Assembly: GCF_000203795.2 (NCBI RefSeq) | Contig: NW_006281101.1 | Coordinates: forward strand, 1,327,279-1,391,278 | DNA from: Batrachochytrium dendrobatidis JAM81 | Lineage: Eukaryota; Chytridiomycota; Chytridiomycetes; Rhizophydiales | Length of the DNA: 64,000 nt | Direction: 5' to 3' | The notes under the pieces: generated by a model | What the model was told of the DNA's origin: nothing | Seen by the model: the letters and a program-made list of their open reading frames with translations, nothing else | Database searches by the model: none | Part shown: positions 40,222 to 52,700 of the stretch, one piece after another | Position numbering within the stretch: position 1 is the first letter of the stretch | How the letters are laid out: the number at the start of each line of letters is the position of its first letter | Program-made: the position numbers and the translations under genes

Positions 40222-41519
40222 CTAAACCAATGCAAAAATAGTAACAAATGTGACAAATAACGTAACAATAGAAATTTGTGTGCCATAACCAGAATTAGGA
40301 ACTTCGTTGGCTTTGGCAGCTGCCGTTGCTGTTGCGTTTGCCGTTGCGTTTCCGTTTGTTGTCGAATTTCCAATTCCGGTAGTCGAGTTTTTGGCCGACC
40401 CGCCATTCAGTTCACCTTCAGACTTTGTAGAGTTGGTCTTGCCGTCGGCGGTAGTGGTTGTGTTGGATCCAGGACCCTGGGCAGGCAGGGGAAGACCAGA
40501 CCACAGACCCTCATTGTAAGCAGGAACTCCCAGACAATCATCAATTCTCACAAGCTTGTAGCCGGCAGCCTTGATCGCATCCATTGCAGCTGGGGCTTGA
40601 CCGGCTTGGTTTGAGAATAAATCGTGTTCCAAGGAGATATGTCCCGACTTTGGTGTCACCTCTGCAGCCTTTTTGAGTGTGTCGGCAACAGTAGTCGAGC
40701 CACCGCTATCACCTGAATCCACAGTCCATAGGACAACACTCATACCCATGTTACGAATAATTGTTCGGACACGACTATCCACATCCCCATATGGAGGACG
40801 TACGGCAGTTGGTGTGACACCGATCGTTTCCTTGATAATCCTGGCAGTATACATAATCTCACTAATGACACTTTCGACCGAGATCTTGGACAGCGAAGGA
40901 TGGCTCCAGGTATGGATACCTAATTGTCAAATTTCATAAAAATCGGATGGGTTAGCTTGCCAGCGCTGATATTAAAGTCATACAAAACAGCAGTGTAATA
41001 TGTACCAATTTGATGACCCTCGGCATAAGCTCGTTTGAGATGCTCGGGGTGTTGCTCGACACGAGAACCAACGACAAAAAAGGTAACCTTGATGTCACGC
41101 TTCTTGAGTTCATCTAAAAGTTTGGGAGTTGGATCACTGCAAGACTGTCAGCAACATAGTTCGAATAAAAATGACTGTATATTGCAGGCATAATATCGAT
41201 TCAACCCAAAAATCTACCTTGGGCCATCATCAAACGTTAGAGCCCATGAATCGGCATCTTTGCATTTAGTCGATTCTGGACTTTCGGCTGTCTTGCCATC
41301 TGAAGTGTTTGGCACGCTCTTTTCAAATTTGTCCGACCAGACAGATACACCAGGAGTAAGCTTATCCAAGCCGGGATAAGTGTCTGAATATTGACGACGA
41401 AACAAACGTCTTGAATCTCTAGTGTATAATCTGTTCTCCAAACCATAATTAACAGAGCCAACAGCATCTGCTAAAGAAGTAGAGAGTGCGCCAGCAAGAA
41501 GAATTATTTGGAAAAGCAT
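40222..41519 (-). CDS. Chitin (polysaccharide) deacetylase 1, secreted and GPI-anchored
   Basis: Three exons (41519-41218, 41136-41006, 40919-40222) give 376 residues. A signal peptide (MLFQIILLAGALSTSLADA) is followed by a NodB domain: TFDDGP (base and metal Asp), the metal-binding HTWSHP, RPPYGD, WTVDSGD and SLEHD, all present. The tail is a Thr/Asn/Gly/Ala-rich stalk with many N-x-T/S sites, ending in a hydrophobic segment (ISIVTLFVTFVTIFALV) typical of GPI attachment. Family knowledge: carbohydrate esterase family 4 enzymes convert chitin to chitosan at the cell wall. The frame extends upstream to 41630, but the ATG at 41519 begins the signal peptide. Unlike its two neighbours it lacks the intron within the RPPYGD codons. 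Confidence 0.92.
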
Positions 41520-42269
41520 CTGTATTAAACAAATATAAAGCAGAGTTGACTCTTGATATTTGAAAATAGCTGCAAACCAAAGCTGATTATATACCCGCCT
41601 ATTGGGTAAAGTGGCAACATTTTTTGCCATTCATACTATTACTTTCAACTATGCTTTCTCATCAAAGCTTTATTGACTGGAATACTCGAGGTAAAAACTG
41701 CGGCACCGTGCTGATGAGCCATATGAAACAGCATGGATGGCATCACGTTTTGACAATCGACGATACAAATGATCTTTAGCGACATAGATTCAAGAGGCAC
41801 TATGAAACTATCAATAGTATTTTGTATACACCTGTATAGAAGCAACAGCGAGCGGCCGCATTTTATTTTGGCCATTGATGTTGCCATCTTGTGTAGAGCA
41901 AGCCACAAAAGCAAATTTTTTGTTGGTCACACACTGAAATTTTTTGAAGCAGTGGCTAACTGGCGAATTATTACAAAAAAGCATAATTTTCAACACATAT
42001 GTGGATGAATCAAATCCCCAAATAAAAATAAAAAATAGTTTATTGGTAATGCCATTGCGCACTGCGACTGTCCAACACGGATTCATTTATATCTGCAATA
42101 CACTAAGCACAGTCATAGGCCGTACTTTTTACCATACTTTTAAAATGAAAATATTATTGGCAATCAATATTTATTTGAAATCCAAACACCAGAATTTAAC
42201 AAATAATTCACTCGAGCATAAATCCAAAGATCTTTAGCCAAAAGACTAGGCTGATAAAATGCTTTAAAT
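41520..42269. other. Intergenic: no supported gene
   Basis: Spacer between deacetylase copies 1 and 2. Minus-strand frames (such as 41645-41914) are open but show no recognisable family, no plausible splice partners and no signal peptide. The spacer is AT-rich apart from a short GC-rich stretch near 41850 and presumably holds the copy 1 promoter. Confidence 0.5.
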
Positions 42270-43691
42270 TTAAATAGCCATGCAGATGCCCAAAATAATG
42301 GCAAATGTACTGGCGACGGTAGAAACATGGAAAGACTCTAAGCCACTATTGGCTTTTGGAGTTGCTGCAGCATTTGCTCCTACATTTGGAGTTGTTGCGG
42401 CATTTGATCCTGCATTTGTAGTATGTTGGGAGCTGGCCGATTGACTATTTTGAGTCGCTGTAGATGGCACTGATGAAGCCTGAGCCGAGGCCGAGGCAGG
42501 TGGAGGTGGAGGATTAGCCCCATTACCATTAATACGATCCCAAAACCCTTCGTCATAAGATGCCATTCCAAGACAGGCGCCAATAGGCATTGGATTATAC
42601 TTTCCAGACCCAGCAAGAACATTAGTGAGAGCCGATGCAGCTTGTGCCTCGGTATCTGGAAACAGGTCATGTTCAAGAGATATTACGGGACTACTTCCTG
42701 CATTGGCTTGTGCGCCAAATTTGACAGCAACATCCTTGGCACCATCAGCATCTTGCGAGTCTACATTCCAAAGGACAATAGTCAACCCCAGGTTTTTCAA
42801 AACTTTGCGAACGCGAGCATCAATATCTCCATCTAATATTGGCATCATATTGCAATGTTTACAGGTAGATGTATGGATAGTTGAATTAGTTAAAACAATA
42901 TATGGATGAATATGAAACTGAACACAAAGCAGGTGAGTCAACATGCTGGCTTACATGGAGGACGGATAAACCGCGGGGTGACACCAATGACCTGCTTGAC
43001 AATTTGAGCAGTGTAGACTATTTCGGCAATCAACCGTTCATTGCTTACAGTAGTCATTGCGGGGTGACTCCAGGTGTGAAGACCTACATATTTAATACCA
43101 AATCATGTATTGGATTAGAAATGATTTGGAACCCCGCCACCAATGCATTCATTTTACCAATTTCATGACCAGCTTGGTAAGTACGAAGCAAGACATCAGG
43201 AGATTGCAGCACACGAGATCCAACTACAAAAAATGTGGCCTTGACCTTTTTTTCGGAAAGAGTTTTAAGTAGATCATCAGTGCGCGTGTCACTATTAATT
43301 GTATCACAAGAATGAGTAAAAAGCCAAAACCAATTGAACAATAGCTTGATACTAAGCGTACAGTAGTAACTCAATGTACCAATAAAATTTATCGCGTTTG
43401 TAATCTGCAAACTCACCTTGGGCCATCATCATAGGTCAATCCCCACTGATTATTGCTTAAACAGGTTGTCACATCTTCTGACCAATCGGTACTAGATAAC
43501 ATTTTTGCATTGACTGGAATGTTTGGAACGTTAGCTAGAACATATTTGGACCACGATGCGACAGCAGCAGGAACCTTATCCAGCTCAGGATATTTGGAAC
43601 TGTCTGGAGTATCTGCTAATGTGCCCAATATAAAGGCAGAAAGCAGCACAGTTTTTGGGAAAATTGCAAGTGAGAAATAGCTTAGTTTCAT
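42270..43691 (-). CDS. Chitin (polysaccharide) deacetylase 2, secreted and GPI-anchored
   Basis: Four exons (43691-43417, 43291-43158, 43083-42955, 42832-42270) encode 366 residues. The signal peptide is MKLSYFSLAIFPKTVLLSAF. NodB motifs are LTYDDGP, LHTWSHP, FIRPPYGD, WNVDSQD and SLEHD, all with the metal and catalytic residues. The stalk is Ala/Ser/Asn-rich with a PPPPP run and ends in VSTVASTFAIILGICMAI, a GPI-type tail. Introns 1 and 2 match the other two copies in position and phase, and intron 3 splits the Tyr codon of PPYGD as in copy 3. Some residues around the second metal loop differ from copy 1, so substrate preference may differ (inference). Confidence 0.92.
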
Positions 43692-44247
43692 ATTCGAGTA
43701 ATACTGTTAATTAGATTTGAATAGACTGGTCAACAAGAGTGATTTCTCAATAGGAAAAATGCTGTCGTTTTATAGATATATGCAGCATGGACAAAAAATG
43801 ATGCTCAGCTATTTTATCTATCGATCTATGATTAAAATATCATCCACACATAAAAGATGGATATTTTAGCCACACCAACGCATTAGCTATACTGCATGTG
43901 TTGCTTATGAAACAAAGAAATCCACATGCCGTGACTAAAATTAGATAATGTTTAGTCTTGTATGTCTATAGGCGCTACTTTTACGTATACTGCATGTTCT
44001 TGAATCTTGATTATTATTATGTAGTTTCCAATAAAACGATTCATGTTGAATATACAAGCATAATGAATGTATTTAAAAGCAATAATATCTTGGGTTATAT
44101 CAAACCATACATAGTTAAATAGGATATTAAAACCTGTTTTATTGAATATAATCATGATTAGACAAAAGTAAAGTGTTTCAAAAAGGCGTGACTAGAAGAT
44201 GACTATGGTCTGGAACAGATGTCATTTTGATTTGATGCGTGTAATGA
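43692..44247. other. Intergenic: nothing recognised
   Basis: AT-rich spacer between deacetylase copies 2 and 3. No open frame with family support and no repeat of the inverted-repeat element family was seen. Confidence 0.5.
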
Positions 44248-45576
44248 TTACACACTAAAGATTAACAAGGCACTTAGTAAGAGACTAAATACGCTTTTAG
44301 CCATAAATGGCGCTATTGCTATAGTAGAGCTTTTTGATGTGTTAGAAGCAGAGGTCGATTGATGCGGGTTTTCAGTGGAAGTTGTAGGTTGTGTAGCTGA
44401 TTCAGCACGACCCTCAGTGCCTCCTGCCACAGCACCGGCCGTATTTTCATTAGCCGTGGGTTCACTGCCTTTAGTCCCGTCCAATCGACTCCAAAATCCT
44501 TCATCATACGGACTCTCGCCAATACAAGTATCTACTGCTTGAATCTTGTATTTCCCACGCCCTGATAAAATAGCATCCATGGCACCTGGTGCTTGCCGTT
44601 CCGACTCGACAAACAAGTCGTGTTGCAAGGAAATGATCGGAACGATTCCAGCATTGGCTCTAGCTAAAAATCTCTGTGCTACAGTTTTGACACCTCCAGC
44701 ATCTCCAGAATCCTCATTCCATGCAGCAATGATTAGCCCCATTCGTTGAAGAATTGTTCTCACGCGAGTGTCAATATCTCCATCTATTAGGAGATTTCAT
44801 AGTACACAAGTCAGTAAATACATCAGACAAGATCACATATCCATATTCTAGTGCAACATACATGGAGCGCGAATAAAGCGTGGAGTGACACCAATTACTT
44901 GTTTGATAATCATGGCAGTATAGACTACCTCTGCAATAATCTGGTTGCTGGAGACTGTGGTCAAGTGCGGATGAGACCAAGTGTGCATTGCTAATGAATA
45001 CAATGAGATGGATACATGTTAAGAAGCAATAGCGTTGGCAGTTATGACGGTGTATCCAATAACAAAGTCCATCTTACCGATATGATGACCAGCTTGATAT
45101 GTGCGTAAAAGAACATCGGGACGCTCCAGTACTCGTGAACCCACAACAAAGAACGAGGCTTTGACACTGCGTTTATCCAGTTCAGCTAATAGGTGATCGG
45201 TAAATGGACTGAATAGAAGATTGAATAGACAGGTTAATCACTGCAGCAAGTTTTCATGAATCAGCGTAGATTAACACTGGATATTGGAGTATATTTAATC
45301 TGCAATAACTTACGCAGGTCCATCATCAAACGAAAGTCCCCACACATGGTTATCTCTACAACGAGTAACATCTTTTGAAAAATCAAAGGTGGTCATAGGC
45401 TTTGGGTTTGGAGGTGTATTAGGAAGTCCTTTAAGAATGTGGGTTGACCATGCAGGATTGGCAGTAGGCAACTTGTCCTTGACAGGATATTCTGAGGGAT
45501 TGGGTGGAGCAGCATAGATGGATGAAGAGAATACAGCAAGAATAGCAGGAATCCAGAGCAATACATGCAGCCTCAT
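44248..45576 (-). CDS. Chitin (polysaccharide) deacetylase 3, secreted and GPI-anchored
   Basis: Four exons (45576-45314, 45208-45078, 44990-44862, 44783-44248) encode 352 residues. The signal peptide is MRLHVLLWIPAILAVFSSSI, cut near AAPP. NodB motifs read LSFDDGP, MHTWSHP, FIRAPYGD (Ala for Pro), WNEDSGD and SLQHD. The catalytic Asp, the two metal His and the late His are all kept. The stalk is Thr/Ser/Glu-rich with a hydrophobic end (VFSLLLSALLIFSV). An in-frame ATG at 45618 would add residues before the signal peptide and is less likely. It is divergent from NFX1 across about 300 bp. Confidence 0.92.
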
Positions 45577-45875
45577 CGTATGTCTAGTAGTAAGAATATA
45601 CATTGAAGCAACTATCAAGTGTAGATGAATAAAAGTGCAACTTGTTTAAACGACCTTGTTCGAAAAAAGCCACTAGACACACCATGGCACCATATTGCAT
45701 GGTGTTGTTCACCATGTCACTAAAACAACTGTTGCTGTGTTTAACAAGACAATCTGCTAATTGCAGTAACTAACAGAGTCTGGCTAAACGCCATCACTCG
45801 TCTGTCATACTTGTCGATCGAATCATTCAATATTTTCAATTATAAAAGTGTTTGAAAACTTTGCTTTAATCTAAA
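45577..45875. promoter_or_regulatory. Divergent intergenic region, deacetylase 3/NFX1
   Basis: About 300 bp between two outward-reading start codons must hold both promoters. It contains a small imperfect palindrome (CACCATGGCACCATATTGCA region near 45680-45700). No known site is assigned. Confidence 0.35.
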
Positions 45876-48800
45876 ATGCCAACCAGCTCGTCAACTGCTG
45901 CCATGCCGTCAATTGGCACAGACGCACAGTCTAAACATAATACAAAAAAGTCATTGCCATCATTAAATCCAACTGCATCGGAATTCATTCCTGTATCTTC
46001 CGTTGCGACATGTGGTGATTCTACCACTGCTACGACTTCTACTGCTGGAGTCGCTGTCACTACTATAACTGCCAACTCGATTGCATCTTCAAAAAAGTCT
46101 CGGAAAAACCGTCGAGGCAACTCCGGAAAAAGTCGACCGTCCAGTACATCCAGTACATCTTGTTTGAATACCTCGAATTCAGTCGTCGAGGGGTCATCAT
46201 CAACCTCTGCAAATGAACAATCTGCCAGATCTCGAAAAAATCAGTCCTTGTCAACTTTGAGGAACCAGGCTCGATGTTCAAGCACTCCAAAGTCACCATC
46301 AAAACTGCCCAGTGGTTTACACTTCTCGCTTAGTAAGTTGTCGGATACCCCTTCATCTGTGTCAGATCAACAGAATATTACACATCCAAGAAACAACAAT
46401 GGTGGTACTCGTTTAAAAGGCAGCAGGGGTGGCAGAAAGAACAACACTTGCGAACCATCTGGTGAAAAATCCACTGCAGATCTACTAGAAGCCCTTACTG
46501 ATGATTTGACAAATCAGTTGTATGACTGTATGGTTTGCTACGATACTGTAAAAACTAGAGACTCGATTTGGAATTGCAGCGTATGCTACGCTGTTTTTCA
46601 CCTAAAGGTATGTCTTGTTGAAATGCTAGATTTCCAGATTACACCATATGACTAAGCGTTCAACTCTGTCTTTTCAATATTTTGATACACTAAAGTGTAT
46701 ATCTCAGTGGGCAAGAAAATCCTCTCAGGAATACAATGGAAATGAGCCAACCCGTTCCATGGAATCTTGGCGTTGTCCTGGTTGCCAAACCATGAATGAT
46801 TGTGTTCCGATAGATTACAAATGCTTTTGCACCAAAATTATCAACCCCGCCGTGAATGCGTACAGCTGTCCTCACAGTTGTGGTCAGACATGTGGTAAAG
46901 ATCGCAATTGTACGCACAAGTGTCCGTAAGTTGAATGGCTTGATATACTATTTGACAAGACTATCGAGTACTTATTTGGTTTAAATGCTTATAGAGTTCA
47001 ATGCCATCCAGGCCCATGCCCTCCATGTGAACTCTCTGCACCGCCATTGTCTTGCTACTGTGGAGATGGAAAATTGGTAGTTCGTTGTACTGAACTTTCA
47101 AGTATTGATTTCCAACCATCATGTGGAAATGTAAGTGATTCAAATACTATTTTTGCAGATAAACTAGTGGACCGGATACTTATTCATTTTTTTCTGGCTA
47201 CAGACATGTTCAAAAAAACTGAGATGTGGAAACCATTCATGCACAATGATTTGCCATCCACCTCCATGCCGTCCTTGCTTGGAGACTATTTCCGTGTCTT
47301 GCTTCTGCGGAGCCGAGGAACATACTATTCCATGTGGCGATCAAGAAGATGGCTACTCGTGCGGGAAACTTTGCACACACAAGTATGCTTGTGATATTCA
47401 TAGTTGTGATAGGCCATGCCACGAAGACAAACACGAAGGGACCAAAATATGTCCTTTGGATCCAAGCATAGTTGTCCGCTGTCCGTGTGGAAAGTTTTCT
47501 ATATCAGAACTGTCGCCTAATGAACCTCGACTGACTTGCGATCAACCAATTCTCACATGCCAAGAATTTTGCGACAAAAAGCTAGCATGTGGACACACTT
47601 GTGAATCTATATGCCATTCAGGCGAATGCTCCTTGTGCAATCGATTGGTGACTATATTTTGCCGATGTGGCAAGCAAGAAATCAAAACCTCTTGTTCTAC
47701 TTTGACAATAGATCCATCTACTGGACTAGCAAAACCTCCCCTATGTGCTCGTCCGTGTGGAAAACGTTTAACTTGTCGCCGTCATAATTGTCAGGACACA
47801 TGCTGTAAAAAATCTACTGAAATGCATGCTTGTGAATCAGCTTGCAATAAGCGTCTGGCTTGCAAACTTCATAACTGTATGCTTCCTTGTGGTCATCAAG
47901 GAAAATGTCACGATTGTGTCGAGGGTGTGAGTTTTGAGGAGCTGAGTTGTAGCTGTGGACGAACCATTATGTATCCTCCAATTCCTTGTAATACACCACC
48001 ACTAAAATGCAACCATCCATGCCGTCGTCGTCGTCCGTGTGGACATTCCGATATTACGGCACACTACTGCCATGATGATAGTGAATCCTGTCCTCCTTGC
48101 ACAACCTTTGTAGAGCGTAGATGTGCATGTCAAGCAACCATCATGCCTAATGTTCCTTGTTCGCGCCAAGGTGCACCATCCTGCGTTAAACTCTGTCCTA
48201 AAACAATAGATGGCTGTGGTCATGCATGTCAAAGAATCTGCCATGCTGGTCTTTGTGTAAACGATAGTTACCGCTGCCTTGAAAAGTGCGGTAAAGTTCG
48301 ATCCATATGTGGTCACAGTTGCACAGACTCTTGTCATGGAACTCGCGAATGCATAGAATCTACTTTTTGTAAGCAAGCCGTTAAACATGCATGTCCTTGT
48401 GGGAATCGCTCCGTTACTACTGTGTGTGGTGCGCTACAAGGAAAACTTGCTATATCTCCAAATATGGAATGTGACGAGTCTTGTCTCCAAAAACAGCGTA
48501 ATGAACGTCTTGCAAATGCACTAGGCATTGACACCACTGAGCTTGATACACCATCTGGCGCTCCTATAAACGCCGTGTATTCGGACAGTCTTATTCGTTC
48601 TGCATTAAGTTTCAAAAGTGTTGTATTAGCCACCCAAAAGACACTTGCCGAGTTGGTCAATGATCCTAGTAAGCAATATTTTTATTTTCCAAAACAGCGC
48701 ATGTTTTCGGCCAATACGTTGATTTTGGAGCTTGCACCGTTTTATGGATTTGCTGCAGCGCTTTTGGATGCAAATGTTGGTAAAGGAACCGTCGTTGTTC

Positions 48801-49462
48801 GTCGTGTAGCAAACCGCCCACCTTTTATTCCAGACAAATTACTATCTGAAGTGGCTGAAGAGTACGATCCAAATGCACCAGTTGCTACTAGCAACGACAC
48901 GGTTGATTTAAAATTAGATCTTGACCCATTTATTCCAAATGCGGTACTGGTGCGCGGTGTGCCATTGGAAGCAGAGGTAGACAACATCAAAGCTATTTTG
49001 CGACCCATATGCAATTTTATGAATATGGCCGCTACACTTTCGTGGATTTCGGATATAGATTTCTTGGTGACATATGAGCGCTACGCAGTGTGGGGGAGTA
49101 TCAAGGAAAAGGAAGCAGAAGTGCCATCAATACTTGCAGATCGAATCAATGCTGCTATGGTGACTGATATTGGCTGGGCCACCAACGTTGTTGAATGCCA
49201 AGTCTTTCACAATGGAACAATTAGACTTGAAGACAATCATGTTCTTAAGCGCGATACATCCAACTCTGCCATTTCAGTTCGTCGCATTGCCGATCAGAAA
49301 GATGATGGCTGGAAATTTGTCAAGTCGTCAAAAAATCCTGGCGTTCCGATTAATGATGATTTTATTGTTCCTTCCATGCCTGAACAGATATTTGGTGAAT
49401 CATCATCTGGCAAACGCGGCGGAAGCCATTCTCGATGGTATGATGGAGATTCTGATTTTTAA
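45876..49462 (+). CDS. NFX1: NFX1/FAP1-type zinc-finger protein
   Basis: Four exons (45876-46607, 46696-46925, 46995-47130, 47204-49462) encode 1118 residues, the size of human NFX1. Residues 1-210 are a Ser/Thr-rich disordered tail with basic runs. A RING/PHD-like finger follows, split by intron 1 (YDCMVCYDTVKTRDSIWNCS, FHLKCISQWA, WRCPGCQ). Then comes a long array of NFX1-type fingers, for example LRCGNHSCTMICHPPPC, LACGHTCESICHSGEC, LTCRRHNCQDTCC, DGCGHACQRICHAGLC and SICGHSCTDSCHG. The C-terminal part includes an R3H-like segment (residues about 900-960, FPKQRMFSANTLILELAPFY). Family knowledge: NFX1 proteins act in transcription and RNA control; yeast Fap1 binds FKBP12. It converges on the CCDC148-like gene with 105 bp between stops. 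Confidence 0.93.
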
Positions 49463-49567
49463 TGCGTTTTACATATTAAATATTTGTTTATTGTTGCTTT
49501 GAATATGCTTTTTGAATTCTTTCAGTAGTTTTTGTGTATTAGTTGCATTTTATTCCAAGTATTGCAA

Positions 49568-51783
49568 CTAACCAAGCTTGATAGTGGTGGCTTGGTCTGG
49601 TCGAGTGTGTTTAGGCTGTATAGCAGTAAGAACCTGACTGGCATACTTGCTTGATAGTAGTCCCTGGCTATGCAACACTTGTGAAATTTGAGCACGTTTA
49701 TCTTTCATGATCTGATCAATAGTAAAGCTGTTGTTCTTGAACCATTCTGGCTAGAAATTATAATTATATTCATCCATACATTCAAAACAACCAGTATATA
49801 AAGTATTAGATCATGAAATTAGTCGATTAATTTGATTTATGCTAAATTCGTATTACCTGCTTCAAATCTTTTTTTGATTCGGCAAATGCAATGGTATCAC
49901 CCATGATTCTATTCCAATCACTAGTATTTAAAGACAAGTATGTTGGATTCATTTAAATCAAAGTTATTTAATGTGAATCAATCCAGTTGACTTTAAATCG
50001 ACACTAAAGCAATTTAGTACTTGTACCTTTGGATATCTACAGCAACAGTTGCACGCAATCGATCCAGTTGTCGTTCCAACGCATCCTGTCTGGCCTTTAC
50101 TTGCAAGGCAGACATTTTTTTGTCCTCTAATCTCTGAATTCTTTGATTTTCTCTAAACTCGATACGTTCTTCATTTATCTTGCCATATTTAAAAGCGCAT
50201 ATATAGGTTAGAATTCGTAAATCAATTTAGATAGCATGCAGCCTCGCACAACAACAGACTAAATACCTGCTGCAATACAGCTTTTTGTGCATTAAGACGC
50301 TGTTGAGCTTTTTTTGAAACTTCCATTTCTTTTTCCTTGATTCTCTGTTTTTTATCAAAAAACTCTTGTAGCTTTGCTTTGTCAGATTCGCGACGATATC
50401 CTTCTCGTTCAAATTTAATGCGATTTAACTCTAGTTGGGCCTCCATTTCTGCATGTCGCTTTGCTGCTGCAATCTTCAACTGCTGAATGCGTGCATTGCG
50501 CCATTTGCATATTCTATTTTGAATTGCTGCAGATTTTTGCAAATTAGCCTCTTTTTGCTCAAGTATAGCGGATTGTTCTTGATAAATCTGCTTTGCCTCC
50601 TGCTCCACAAAATGCATAGCCATCAGTTTTATATTCTAGTATCGATTGTTTGGTTTACAAAACAAACTTTTGAGTTCTGAAACTATTACCATAAACTGAT
50701 TCACTGTTAATGCAACGATTTCCTTCATGCGAGCCTCAAACGCTATTTCAATACTACGCTTGTGGTTTTTGAATGCAGTCAGCTTTATGGTCCACATTTC
50801 ATGCTCCTGTTGAGTTGGTATAAAAATAATTGAGTATTAAACTCACTCGCAACCAAGAACCAGTCTTGCGTGTGATGTTTGAGCACATACCTTTAGTTTA
50901 TGCAAACTCAGTTTTGGAAACTCGAGAATAAGACGATCGTAAAACAATGCCGACCTACCTCGCATATCACAAGGATACTCTTCATTTATTTTTTCATATC
51001 GACTATGCTCTGACGATGTCCATCCACCATATTTGTGTTGTATTACTTGAGCATACGTCAAACTCAATTGGTGCAAATGATTATAATACCAATCTACAAG
51101 ACTGCAAATGTTTGTAGTTGTAAATTCCAGTTTGATTTTAGTTCAAATGATGTACAATACTAGTTGTTCAAATTAAATGGATCGTGTCAGCTTTTTAAAA
51201 AACCACTGTATAAGCTTACTTTTGGTAATCCAGCTGACATCTTTCAGTTAAAAGCGCATCAACAGATTTGATGGTAGAGAATCTTTGAATGTTTCCATCA
51301 ATGTATATCCATGGATTTTGAATGTGTGTCTGATCTAAGACCAAGGCATCACCACACAGATTTGCAATATCTTTTTTCAATTCCAATATCTGCGATTCAT
51401 CCTTGTCAAACCTACGTTGTAATGACTCTAATAGCTGATGCAATTTAATGTGCATTGACTGATTTGGCTTGTAGTTTTGCTCATTTTTTTGTTTTTGACG
51501 GTTGATATCTTCAATCACTGCTTTGACCTCGACAACTGTGTTGTATATTTCTATCCACGTGCAAATATGTTGTAAATAATATTGCAATCTTTGAATTCAA
51601 ACAACTGTCAGTTTATACAACTGCCAATTGCACTTACCCTGACGCTCGGTTTCAATATACTGGTTTTGTGACATTTCCGAGTCTGCAATGGTTTCAAATG
51701 TGTCGATAATTTCAGCGGGATCTTCGTTTGTGATTTGCAAAACACTAGATACACAGTTTTGTAGCTCTGATTCCAGATACAGT
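49568..51783 (-). CDS. CCDC148: CCDC148-like coiled-coil protein (5' exon not found)
   Basis: Eight exons are supported (51783-51638, 51550-51220, 51101-50891, 50806-50690, 50599-50267, 50178-50027, 49920-49857, 49750-49568), giving about 511 residues. The middle has YGGWTSSEHSRYEKINEEYP, then RSALFYDRLILEFPKLSLHK and EHEMWTIKL, the order found in CCDC148. Two long charged coiled coils follow (QKEANLQKSAAIQNRICKWR; KKQRIKEKEMEVSKKAQQRL). The end (SDWNRIMGDTIAF, then IMKDKRAQISQVLHSQGLLS) also fits. Family knowledge is thin; CCDC148 tracks with ciliated lineages. The first exon needs two bases upstream of 51783; no ATG in the preceding 150 bp fits, so the start is missing from this model. Exon 5 could begin three bases earlier. 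Confidence 0.72.
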
Positions 51784-51919
51784 CTAAAATATGGTCATGT
51801 TCAATGTCATCAGCATTCAATATTCAACATTCAACATTCAAACCCATTCACCATGTTTAAAGTCAAAATGCTGGTAGATGCACGCTATTCAAACATGCAT
51901 GTGTTTTAATTTTAAACAT

Positions 51920-52360
51920 TGCAGTCATGTTCATATAAAACGAACTACTATATATCAGTGTCGGTGTACAAATAGCCAGTTTGATGATACGATCAGTGTC
52001 AATCTATATCCGATTTAATGGACAATATTGATTGCTGATGTGTGCAATATCTGGTTTGTTGAACTGAGCGTGAATATATGGGAGTTTAGAGTACAACAGA
52101 TGAGTTTGTAGTTGGATTGACAACACCGACAGTCAAATCGAATATCTGAGTTGCAATAAATGAATGCAACTCCAATTTGGTGATTATGCAATACATGGCT
52201 ATGCCAAAAAGAGAGAAAAGGTAGGTTTGAGATCATTGAGGAATTGAACAGTGAATCAGTTTTTAGTAGAGAGCGTAATGAGTATATGAATATTGTAGAT
52301 TTCAAAGCAAATAAAGCAGTCACTGAAAGAATAATGTGCATTTACATGGATATGACTGCA
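51920..52360. repeat. Terminal-inverted-repeat element, copy E
   Basis: The left end TGCAGTCATGTTCATATAAA and the right end, read on the other strand, TGCAGTCATATCCATGTAAA pair over about 20 bp. The interior carries GAGTTTGTAGTTGGATTGAC and the AATATCTGAGTTGCAAT block of the family. There is no coding capacity. It lies in the region that should contain the 5' exon of the CCDC148-like gene. Confidence 0.65.
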
Positions 52361-52700
52361 TAGCGTTCCAAGCCATCAACTTTACCTAATACGCGGGTCA
52401 AGTTTGTATTTGTGCAAATGAACTGCTTATATTGCATGCAAAGCAATGCTTTATTGATGCTGTAGACATGCAAGATCAAACTATTTAAACTCGGTAATTC
52501 TATTTGCAGCAAATCACTTACAAACCGAGATCCGACTACTGAAATTATGGTAGATACAAAGTTTAAAAACTATAGACGTAATAAAAGCGTTCATATGTAA
52601 AATTTTATTTTATCGCTGATTATTCAATCAGACCCTGTCTAGTATCAATAGTTGAAGTTTGATGTAAATAGTGTCTTACAGGTTATGTTGTAGGCTAAAA
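52361..52700. other. Intergenic: nothing recognised
   Basis: Spacer between repeat copy E and the stop of the seven-helix protein gene. AT-rich, no supported frame. Confidence 0.45.

Noticed and set aside
41520..42269. A decayed gene between deacetylases 1 and 2
   Set aside because: Several minus-strand frames are open, but none gives a recognisable motif or joins to another, so a pseudogene call is not supported.
48002..48388. 128-residue minus-strand frame in NFX1
   Set aside because: Shadow of the Cys/His-rich finger array; the plus strand is clearly coding.
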